From a virus, in IMG/VR virus record IMGVR_UViG_3300043398_000121, positions 1 to 24,817 of that record: 24,817 nt of DNA. The stretch is one strand, 5' to 3'. Below, piece after piece: positions 16,940 through 24,300 of this stretch. The first letter of the stretch is position 1; each line of letters begins with the position of its first letter. The notes under the pieces were generated by a model. The model had not been told where the DNA came from. It did not search any database and was given only the letters and a program-made list of their open reading frames with translations. The translations under genes and the position numbers were made by a program.

Positions 16940-18034
16940 TTAAGCCATCATATCTTCACGGCTAAAATCTTGAACTTCTTTTTCGATTTTAAAATCGTCA
17001 AGTGTTGTGTTCAAAGCTTTTTTGATAAAATCTTTGTGTTCTTCTTTATAGTCATTGATTTTATCTGGGTTCCAATAACCATGTGGTGTTGATGCTATCT
17101 CACCTTTTTGTTCAATACCATTTACTTGGTTCTTTTCACATCTTACACGTGTTTGTACACCAAACTGGAATTCTTCACCATTAAGGGTTGCCTTAAGTTT
17201 TTCTGTGCTGTGTGTTAATATACCACCAAAGTGAATAATAAGTCTTGGTGAGTAGAAGAACGCTTCACCACCTTTGTGCTTGATAACTTTGTTCTCGTTA
17301 TCCAACCAAATTTGTTGAACAACAATAAACGTTGATGTGAATTCAGAATCAGCTCTTCTTGATGCTGGGATTCTAAAGTTAATCAATGATTTGAAACAAG
17401 TACTTAGCGCACCAGCTGTCCACTGATTGTTTGTTGTTTTTGATGTAGCGCCTTTGAAACAATTCAAAGAACCTACTGAATCCCAAAAGAACGCAATGTT
17501 TCTTGGTAGACGACCTTCTTGCTGTGCATCTAATATTGTGTGCATATGGTGTGCAACGTCTTCCACCACTGGTTCATAACGAAGTGGTTTTGTCGTCATT
17601 TTTGTGTGTTGGTGGTCATAGTTCGCATACATTTTTAAAAGGTCATGTCCTTGCATAAAAATGAAATCACCCTTGTAGTTAATTTCACCAGTTTCTTCGT
17701 CAACTATTTCTTCAAATTGAACACCAATGTTTCTAGCATGTTCCCAATTCCAGTTACCTTCAGTTTCATAAATTACTGGAAGTACACCTATCTTTTGACA
17801 GCCAGCAACACCTTCGTATATAGCTGTTGATTTACCAGTATTTGAGTAACCTCTAAATGATGAGAAATACCCAATTGGAATACCTGGTATTTTTAATGCT
17901 TCATGAAAAGCTTCTGATAACGGTATCCAAGATAATTCTTTTTCCGCTATGTTAAAATCTAATCCTTCTTTTTCTTTAAAAGCATCTAAGTTAAATTCTT
18001 TCTTTTCAATTGTTTTTGATGGTTTTTTGGCCAT
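16940..18034 (-). CDS. uvsX: RecA/UvsX-family recombinase (364 aa)
   Basis: ATP-dependent strand-exchange protein for recombination-dependent replication and repair. Walker A is at 62-70 (GYSNTGKST), followed by the strand/helix IYEGVAGCQKIG and the catalytic-glutamate segment VIYETEGNWNW (about 88-98). Walker B is at 180-188 (IAFFWDSVG). The GGEAFFYSPRLIIHFGG segment near 255-271 matches the later part of the RecA core. Length is close to T4 UvsX (about 390). The upstream gene encodes the gp32-like ssDNA-binding protein that UvsX works with; the gap between them contains a perfect hairpin. No Shine-Dalgarno, but an A-rich leader precedes the ATG. Family-level call is firm; UvsX rather than host-type RecA is chosen from the T4-like neighbourhood and sequence divergence from bacterial RecA. 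Confidence 0.93.
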   Translation of the reverse strand: MAKKPSKTIEKKEFNLDAFKEKEGLDFNIAEKELSWIPLSEAFHEALKIPGIPIGYFSSFRGYSNTGKSTAIYEGVAGCQKIGVLPVIYETEGNWNWEHARNIGVQFEEIVDEETGEINYKGDFIFMQGHDLLKMYANYDHQHTKMTTKPLRYEPVVEDVAHHMHTILDAQQEGRLPRNIAFFWDSVGSLNCFKGATSKTTNNQWTAGALSTCFKSLINFRIPASRRADSEFTSTFIVVQQIWLDNENKVIKHKGGEAFFYSPRLIIHFGGILTHSTEKLKATLNGEEFQFGVQTRVRCEKNQVNGIEQKGEIASTPHGYWNPDKINDYKEEHKDFIKKALNTTLDDFKIEKEVQDFSREDMMA

Positions 18035-18070
18035 GTTTCATAGTAATCTTAATTTAATTGTTATTTAGAA

Positions 18071-18100
18071 CAAGAGGAAGCAATCCCTCACTTCCTCTTG
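18071..18100 (-). terminator. Intergenic hairpin between the gp32-like and uvsX-like genes (partial terminator/attenuator?)
   Basis: A perfect 10-bp inverted repeat, CAAGAGGAAG and CTTCCTCTTG, encloses a ten-base loop in the 94-base gap. On the coding strand it is followed by TTCTAAATAA, which is too weak a T-run for a classical terminator. It could lower transcription past the SSB gene, since SSB is needed in large amounts, or stabilise the SSB message. That reading is inference. Confidence 0.5.
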
Positions 18101-18128
18101 CTTTGTGAAACCTATTCAAATGAAATTT

Positions 18129-19031
18129 TTAGAAAGGCAAATCATCCTCTTCTTCCTCAACGGTAGAAGTTTCGGTTTCAGTAGTTGGTTCAGTTGCCGC
18201 TTGCATGTTTGCTTTAACTGTTTCAACACCCATGGTCAATTCTGAATCCAATGTTTGTTTTTCAGCTTCAACAGCATCCAAATCTTTCTTAGCAACGAAA
18301 CACTTGTTTTCTTTATCCCAAACTGGTTCTTCGCCCTTAACAATGATTGCTAAGTAATCGTATGAACGCACGGAATAAACATCTTCCCATGTTCTTGTGT
18401 CTGACAACCAAAGTGCAGCTTTTTCCGCATCCTCACTAAGTGGGCTTGGGTCAAGGGTAGCAATACCAGATACAACAGGAACGTTGTTTTGGTTACGGTT
18501 AATTGTCAATACAATATCACGTCCGTTTTCAGCATGTGTGATATCTTTTTTGATAGCATTGATTACCGCATAGATTTTATCGTAGATACCTTCAGAACGA
18601 GAATCGTGGTTAAATCTCCAAAACTTAACACCTTCGTCTTCGTTAGCACGGTCAATCACTTTAACAACGTACATAAGACGTGCTCTGTAGTTACCAGCTA
18701 ATTTCTTATCCTCAGCATTACCTGTTGCAAGAAGAGCTTCACGTGCCTCACAGAAAGGACATGGTTCATTCTTTTCATGCTTTAAGCACGCAAATGTTTT
18801 GTACTCGCCATTAACTTGAATTTTATGTGCATAAAGTTCAACAAATGGGCTACCGTTTTCTACTGGTAAAATTCTGATTGTTTTTGTTGCTGACTTAACA
18901 CCTTCTGGGATAAATGTGTTAAAGTAATTTTTAAGGTCATAAACCTTTTCTGTTTTCTTTTCGTACTTTGGCTTTGCATTAGCTTCGTACTGCTCAAGCA
19001 TTGCTGCCAAAGCATTTTTCTGTTCACTCAT
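18129..19031 (-). CDS. 32: Single-stranded DNA-binding protein, T4 gp32-like (300 aa)
   Basis: Coats single-stranded DNA and organises replication and recombination. The zinc-binding cluster typical of gp32 is visible as C82, H85, C91 and C94 (ACLKHEKNEPCPFC). Length (300) is very close to T4 gp32 (301). The N-terminus has a short helix and basic stretch (KPKYEKKTEK) consistent with the cooperativity/basic arm, the core holds aromatic and basic residues for an OB fold, and the C-terminus is acidic. The last nine residues, EEEEDDLPF, look like the tip of bacterial SSB (DDIPF type), which T4 gp32 lacks. Two tandem promoters lie upstream with a 5' leader of about 130 or 45 bases; the nearest part of the leader is AT-rich and unstructured. 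The gene is first in the replication cassette. Confidence 0.93.
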   Translation of the reverse strand: MSEQKNALAAMLEQYEANAKPKYEKKTEKVYDLKNYFNTFIPEGVKSATKTIRILPVENGSPFVELYAHKIQVNGEYKTFACLKHEKNEPCPFCEAREALLATGNAEDKKLAGNYRARLMYVVKVIDRANEDEGVKFWRFNHDSRSEGIYDKIYAVINAIKKDITHAENGRDIVLTINRNQNNVPVVSGIATLDPSPLSEDAEKAALWLSDTRTWEDVYSVRSYDYLAIIVKGEEPVWDKENKCFVAKKDLDAVEAEKQTLDSELTMGVETVKANMQAATEPTTETETSTVEEEEDDLPF

Positions 19032-19071
19032 TTTTAAAAAATATATATGTTTGTTTGTTATTTACAACGTT

Positions 19072-19094
19072 TTTCGTAATACCAATATACGAAA
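19072..19094. promoter_or_regulatory. Operator-like inverted repeat over promoter P2
   Basis: A perfect 7-bp inverted repeat, TTTCGTA-N9-TACGAAA, covers the -7 element of the proximal promoter of the gp32-like gene. Its placement would let a dimeric DNA-binding protein block that promoter, or the transcript could form a small hairpin. No regulator gene is identified in the window. Confidence 0.4.
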
Positions 19095-19113
19095 TTTTTG
19101 CATAAAAGTCAAG
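19082..19113 (-). promoter_or_regulatory. Promoter P2 of the gp32-like gene (Bacteroidota type)
   Basis: On the minus strand CTTG (19110-19113) is followed by exactly 20 bases and TATATTGG (19082-19089), close to the Bacteroidota consensus of an upstream TTG box and TAnnTTTG. Predicted start near 19077 leaves a leader of about 45 bases before the ATG at 19031. One mismatch in the -7 box makes it weaker than P1. Confidence 0.65.
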
Positions 19114-19168
19114 CGATTTTTTGATATTTTCGTGAACTTTTTTCGGGCTTTTTAAACCAGACTTGATG

Positions 19169-19200
19169 CAAATATACTAACTATTTTTCAATTATGCAAG
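19169..19200 (-). promoter_or_regulatory. Promoter P1 of the gp32-like gene (Bacteroidota type)
   Basis: On the minus strand CTTG (19197-19200), 20 bases, then TATATTTG (19169-19176), a perfect TAnnTTTG element. The 15-base sequence AGTTAGTATATTTGC is identical to that in the promoter at 21273, and both have CTTGCA upstream at the same distance. It lies just past the terminator of the preceding operon and would start the replication cassette with a leader of about 130 bases. Confidence 0.8.
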
Positions 19201-19210
19201 TACTTAGTGA

Positions 19211-19240
19211 AAATAAAAAAAGGGCCCTTAAGGGCCCAAT
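19211..19240 (-). terminator. Intrinsic terminator after the acidic-protein gene
   Basis: A perfect palindrome, GGGCCC-TTAA-GGGCCC (19222-19237), is followed on the minus strand by seven T residues and then more AT. It begins two bases past the stop codon region of the 267-aa gene and directly precedes promoter P1. An excellent rho-independent terminator. Confidence 0.93.
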
Positions 19241-19241
19241 T

Positions 19242-20045
19242 TTAAATGTCTGTTTCTATGTATCCATCCATGTCCTCTTCATCGTACATATCTGGCGTTA
19301 CCTTAAACGAGTCTTTTGCTGAAAACTCATTGTATGAGTTGTCCACGTCATCCCTCGTCAAAGTGTATTCTTTCGGTGATGTTGATTTTTCTTGATGCAT
19401 TACATCGTAAGCACCTTCCTTATCAGCCCAATAATCAGATAGTTTTTGATTGAATGGGTAAGAATCTAAAGACCTCATCTCTAACTTCTCCACTGGGGTT
19501 GGATTACGCTTGATTATTTCGTTTTCCAATTCCTCAATTTTGTTAGAAATACTAGCCATATTAGCAACCATACCTTCAAGGTCGGATAACTTTTGTAAAA
19601 GCATCTCACTATTTTTACTTGCCATTTCAGCAGATTGTTTAGCTTCTTCTGAACCTTGTACCAAATCGGTTACGTCCAACTCAACATCATTTGAATTGTC
19701 TTCTGGTGCCGAGTCCATAGGTGGTTCAGCAGGTGGGGCCGCATCTGGAGCTGGAGCAGCGTCTGGGGCAGGTGGGGCTGTTTGGTCTGTCGCTTGATTG
19801 TCTACACCTAAATCTGCCGCTACATCATTTGCAGCCGCATCTAGGTTAGCATCATCTTGTGCCAAGTCATCATTAGGTGCTTCATCAGCTTCTTCTAAGT
19901 CTTTACCCAATAAAAGTTCTTTACCACCTTCAGTATCTGAATAAGTGACAGGTTCCTTCTTTTCGGTGTAAAAATCGTACTCAGATAGGAGTCTGAACCT
20001 GTTTTGCTCTTCTTTAAGTAATTCTGGGTTAAACCTCTTTTTCAT
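19242..20045 (-). CDS. Acidic protein with Pro/Ala-rich linker and coiled coil (267 aa)
   Basis: Start overlaps the stop of the 59-aa gene in a TAATG junction, supporting coupling. The N-terminus is basic/amphipathic (MKKRFNPELLKEEQNRFRLL), residues about 50-88 are strongly acidic and Ala/Asp-rich, 89-114 form a Pro/Ala/Asp linker containing the repeat APDAAP twice, and about 132-180 look like a coiled coil (QSAEMASKNSEMLLQKLSDL, then EELENEIIKR). The C-terminus is again acidic (YDEEDMDGYIETDI). No enzymatic motif, signal peptide or membrane segment. I do not recognise the family. Such architecture fits a scaffold, prohead-core or adaptor protein; the location between a tail-hub operon and the replication cassette does not settle this. 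The Pro/Ala tract is noticeably GC-richer than its surroundings. Confidence 0.75.
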   Translation of the reverse strand: MKKRFNPELLKEEQNRFRLLSEYDFYTEKKEPVTYSDTEGGKELLLGKDLEEADEAPNDDLAQDDANLDAAANDVAADLGVDNQATDQTAPPAPDAAPAPDAAPPAEPPMDSAPEDNSNDVELDVTDLVQGSEEAKQSAEMASKNSEMLLQKLSDLEGMVANMASISNKIEELENEIIKRNPTPVEKLEMRSLDSYPFNQKLSDYWADKEGAYDVMHQEKSTSPKEYTLTRDDVDNSYNEFSAKDSFKVTPDMYDEEDMDGYIETDI

Positions 20046-20224
20046 TATATCAATAATTGTCTACCGTCTTCAGTGATTATTTTTTTGTTGATACGTTCAA
20101 CAAGGCTTTTATCGCCTTTGATTACGCAAACACCACTAGAACAATCCATTTCTTGATTTTCTAACATGGCATCTAAAGCCTTGTTAAGGTCTTCAGTGTT
20201 TTTTGGTGAATTTTGAGCATTCAT
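20045..20224 (-). CDS. Small hypothetical protein (59 aa)
   Basis: An open frame from ATG 20224 to TAA, read as MNAQNSPKNTEDLNKAL..., ending ITEDGRQLLI. Its stop overlaps the next gene's start (TAATG), the same coupling used elsewhere in this genome, and it fills what would otherwise be a 230-base gap. Two cysteines are spaced as C-x4-C (DCSSGVC, C28 and C33), which could be a redox or metal pair, and the C-terminal third is basic/hydrophobic (LVERINKKII). I do not recognise the family. The A-rich leader before the ATG (TTTAAAACT) matches neighbouring starts. Confidence 0.65.
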   Translation of the reverse strand: MNAQNSPKNTEDLNKALDAMLENQEMDCSSGVCVIKGDKSLVERINKKIITEDGRQLLI

Positions 20225-20277
20225 AGTTTTAAATTTTAAAAAATAGCGTTATTTTTCCTATAAATATCTAGTAATCA

Positions 20278-20679
20278 CTAAAAAACCCTTTCTATGTCAG
20301 AAATAGATAGGTCTTTACCATTTAACAAGATTATTTTGTTTTCATACTCAGACCAATTGATTTTCACTGACTTGTAATCTGTATTTCCAGGTTCAGAATC
20401 CGTCATGTTATCAATTAACCTATTTAAGGCGTTGATTGTGTAAAGAGTAGAACCCTTTTTATGAATAGGGATTGCATTAGGAAACAAATCTTTTAAATTT
20501 ATTCGCTTGGAATCTTTGGCAGTGAATTTAAACGTAACAATTACTTTTGATTCATCCCCCAAATTTTTATATCCAAACACTTTTCCTCTATCTATCTTAA
20601 ATTTGGTCTCCAAATAACCCAAGAACCATTCTAGTCTCTCAGGAAATATGAACGAAGCCAGTAACATTGTTTTTTCCAT
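20278..20679 (-). CDS. Hypothetical phage protein (133 aa)
   Basis: Overlaps the end of the preceding gene by 41 bases if the first ATG is used (MEKTMLLASF), or 29 bases from the second (M5, at 20667). The protein begins with LLASFIFPERLEWFLGYLET, continues with a basic/beta region (VIVTFKFTAKDSKRINLKDLF) and ends in LLNGKDLSISDIERVF. It looks like a compact alpha/beta protein with no membrane segment, cysteine or catalytic motif. I do not recognise the family. The overlap with the 209-aa gene suggests that the two are made together. Confidence 0.7.
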   Translation of the reverse strand: MEKTMLLASFIFPERLEWFLGYLETKFKIDRGKVFGYKNLGDESKVIVTFKFTAKDSKRINLKDLFPNAIPIHKKGSTLYTINALNRLIDNMTDSEPGNTDYKSVKINWSEYENKIILLNGKDLSISDIERVF

Positions 20680-21268
20680 TTCTTATCGAATATAAAAGTG
20701 GGATGTATCTCGATTTGTTGTTCAAAATCGAAACTGATTTTTTATATTCTATAAGTATATCGGAACCTTCTAAAAGCACTGTGGATATTGACTTTAGTTT
20801 GTGTTTTATCTTATCGACATCAACACCCATAAACTTTAAAACCTTAAAGTTTATCCCGAAAATGTAGTTGTCACCATACATATATGCCATATCATCAACT
20901 AGATACGTGATTATGTTGTTCATTGAAAAGATTTTTCTGACAATTTTTCTAAACGTTTTACCCCTATAATTTATAGGGTCAACATACAGATAAATCGACT
21001 TCTCTACATATGTATTGTAAGCTTTTTTTATGAACCACTGTAAGGTTTCTTCAAAATAATCCCGTTTCTCGGTTCTTTTAAAAGTCCAGTACTTGTCACC
21101 ACCTAAACACCTATCCGTAATGTCAAAATTAGGGAAGTGTTTATCAACGTAATCAAAACCAACATATAAAGTAGGGACACCCTCAACCAATTCGCTTTCT
21201 TTTTTAGCGATATTGAATTCTTCAGGTGCTTCAACCTTTTGTGTTGTTAAGATATTACCGATTATCAT
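20639..21268 (-). CDS. Hypothetical phage protein (209 aa), possibly from a leaderless mRNA
   Basis: The ATG at 21268 lies only five bases after the TATATTTG box of a strong promoter, so the mRNA would have almost no leader; the next in-frame ATG is about 110 codons further, so a later Met start would lose half the protein. The protein is rich in Lys, Tyr, Phe and Ile, with TLYVGFDYVDKHFPNF near the N-terminus, SIYLYVDPINYRGKTFRKIV in the middle and a basic C-terminal half. No membrane segment, zinc cluster or recognised catalytic motif. I do not recognise the family. Being first behind its own host-type promoter suggests early expression, unlike the structural hub gene just upstream. Confidence 0.72.
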   Translation of the reverse strand: MIIGNILTTQKVEAPEEFNIAKKESELVEGVPTLYVGFDYVDKHFPNFDITDRCLGGDKYWTFKRTEKRDYFEETLQWFIKKAYNTYVEKSIYLYVDPINYRGKTFRKIVRKIFSMNNIITYLVDDMAYMYGDNYIFGINFKVLKFMGVDVDKIKHKLKSISTVLLEGSDILIEYKKSVSILNNKSRYIPLLYSIRNGKNNVTGFVHIS

Positions 21269-21272
21269 ACGG

Positions 21273-21304
21273 CAAATATACTAACTTTTATCCAAAGTTG
21301 CAAG
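21273..21304 (-). promoter_or_regulatory. Promoter of the 209-aa gene (Bacteroidota type)
   Basis: On the minus strand CTTG (21301-21304), 20 bases, then TATATTTG (21273-21280). The core AGTTAGTATATTTGC is identical to promoter P1 at 19169. The upstream box touches the stop codon of the hub gene, and the ATG of the next gene follows five bases after the -7 box. Confidence 0.8.
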
Positions 21305-24300
21305 TTAAGCTACATTTCTCTCGATATTGTAGCTAGACCAGTCTGGTGGTAGCGGAGGGACTTTATCAATAAGTTTCTTACCCGCATACTTCCAGAAGAA
21401 AGAATTATTCTGCGCCAACGGTTCTCTTTGAATAACACCCACAACATCGGTTGATGTTGGGTCGCTGGCTAGGAACTCTGTTCTTGTTTGTATGAAATTT
21501 CTAGCCAATTCTTGATTGTTTGTATTGTTCAAAGCATCAATTGTATTCTTCAATTCAGTTTTGGCCTTATCCATGGTCCAATTTTTAGCGTACATTATTG
21601 CTTTTATAGCTGTAGCGCTGTCATTTATCGCAACCCAATCAGTTCTGTTAGCAAACGTTGGTTGATACTGTTTGTTTGCAACAACAATTTCTTTGATTGT
21701 TTTACCATAAGGTTGACCTGGGGTAGCAAGCCTATTGTAAATTGATTGAGCAACGTCAGCTCTAGCCTGTGGAACACCTGCTTCAAGTGAGCAAATAGCC
21801 ATAAGTGACCAATAATCAGCCGAATCACCATATATGATTTTTTCGTTTGCTGGGGCTACCGTCTTATTTTTATAAGTACAGTAAGCATTCAAAGGCAAAT
21901 AAGGTATTGAGTAAATTGGTTGCAATTGTGTGAATGATGTACCACCATCATTTGATTCACCTAATCTTAATTCATAGTGCAAGTGAGCACCAGTTGAATG
22001 TCCAGCTGTGTCGTACTTTTTATTGTAAAAGTCAACATAAGTCTTTTTAGGGGCGCCACCACTCTTACCGATTATCGTACCAGTAGATACTTCGATATTA
22101 GGGTTGTAACCAGACACTATTTTTTGGATATCGCTTTGTGACAAATCAGCAAGTGTTTTACCAAAGATGTCTTTATTTAGTTCCGATACGTGTCCATAAA
22201 CTGATTTATAAGTTCTGCCATCAATTGTTCCGTGGTTAATTACCATGTAAAGACCATAACCCTTAGCATCATATTTAAGCAACTCAATTTTACCTTTATA
22301 AACTGATTTCAAATTAGTACCGAAAGTCAATCCAAAATCCACACCCTTGTGTGTTCTAATTGAACCATCCAAGTTTCTTAATCCTGGGACGCTTGTAACA
22401 ACTACATTACCACTATTCTCAAATGGGTCAACAAACAATGATACAACAGTACCACTTGGTGTGACGAGCATTTCATTAGGTATGGTTCCAGTTGGATTAG
22501 TTGAGTTAACGGCTGAAAGACCACTTCTTAAATTTTCAGCATTAACAATACTATCAAGTAATGGCATGTAAAGAGCTGCCTCATCCAATAATGGGGTTTC
22601 AACATTCCTAACCCTAACACCATTAAAAATAGTTGTCATGTAGTTAGGTTTGATTGAGTGTTTAACTTGTGTGATTAGATAAGCACCATGGAACATAGGT
22701 ATATTGTTCAACTGGAAGTACATCATAGGTTGAATCATGGCGTTACCCATCATTTCAACTTCAGCTTTATAGCTTCTGACGGAATAAACGTTATACAAAT
22801 TTTGACCACCTAATGTAACCCTATTTTCAGCACCCTTACTAGCTATTTCATCAGTAATCTTAAGTGATTCAGCTGTTTCACTAAACTCACTTTGGTCCAA
22901 GGTAATATCTTTGAATATGTTTTGGTTTTGCTGACTGTAATTTACTGAAAAAATAGCAACATTGTTTTCGTGTTCGTTTTCAATACTTGTAGCCCTAGTG
23001 AAATCTTCTGGCACTGATGGTGATAAGTTACCGTCATAACATTGTGCATCAAAACCATCGTTTTGATATTCTGAATTTTTGAAATCCAAATTTTTAGAAG
23101 CTTGTCCCGCATATACGCACACAAAAGCAGGACCACCAGAACCGTTGCTCAATCCTTCAGCCATTGACATTGGTCTGAAAACCGCCGATAGTTCTTTAGG
23201 GTCATTATAGTTGATAAAATTAGGAAGGGCAATAAAGTTAAATTTATTACTTGACAAGATACTTGTAACAACGTCATAAAAACTATTGTTTGTACCGTTT
23301 TTAACAACTTCAGCCGCTTCTTTTGGGTTTACCAATAATTCGTCACCGATATCTTTAAAAGCTCTAGTCACAAATCTAAAACTATCAATAAGTCTAGGGT
23401 CTGCATTAGGACCTAAACGTTTTATAGCTAATTCATCGTCAAGACCATTCCTACCATTTTTAGAACCTTTAAGTGAAGAATTATCATCACCAAACTTAAG
23501 GTTTTTAAAGATAAGGCTATCAGTATTTTCAGTACCACCAATCCATTTATCGTACAAGTTTTTACATGTTCGGTATAATTGAAACTTGATTATGTTTACG
23601 TTATCAGTACCAAAAACTTCTTGTGTTATACGTTTGGTTTCTTCAATTTCTGTCGAGTATTCACCTTTTAGAGCTTCAACTATTTTGTTAACGTATAGTT
23701 CTAAATCAGCACCTAACATTTGCACTTTTCCTCTAGCGTCAGTATTATTAGGTGTAGCATTATTTAACCCTTGTAATAGGTCGTTTTGCCAAATTCTAAC
23801 AGAATTGTTAGCAATAACTATATCTTTGCTAAGTAATCTAAGAACTGAATAACTAGCATCAGAATTATCTTTTAGTTCTGTAAAATAATGATAGTTGAAG
23901 TTGTATCCATCTTCAAACTCATCGGTACCAATATATCTGGTGAAAACCTTGTAATTATCAATCGCTTTTTTAGTGCCATTTTCATAAACAGCGTTATATG
24001 CACTTACTATTGATGATGAACTTGTTGTTGCTCTATAGATATTATCGAAGATAAGGTTATCTTCAACTGTGGTTGTTACATAAGTTATGCTATTCCAAGC
24101 TGAGACCCAATCTGAAATTGAACCATTAGATTTCAATACTTCTAATTGTGGTTTCATAGCTGCCCATTCATTTTCAACAAACGAAGCAAAAACGTTTTTA
24201 AACTCATCTCTTACTTGCTGTGGTAATTGCAAAATCATTGCATCTACTTTTTGATAGTCTAAACCACCAAAATCATTTATGAATTGCATTGAAGAGTTTG

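Noticed and set aside
19510-19797. Plus-strand 95-codon frame with a Gly/Ala/Ser-rich tail
   Set aside because: The Gly/Ala/Ser pattern is the antisense reading of the Pro/Ala/Asp linker; no start context or promoter.
23286-23582. Plus-strand frames opposite the hub gene (also 22347-22571, 23586-23852)
   Set aside because: Antisense to one long coherent coding frame; Ser/Leu-rich compositions are as expected for the complement of that gene.
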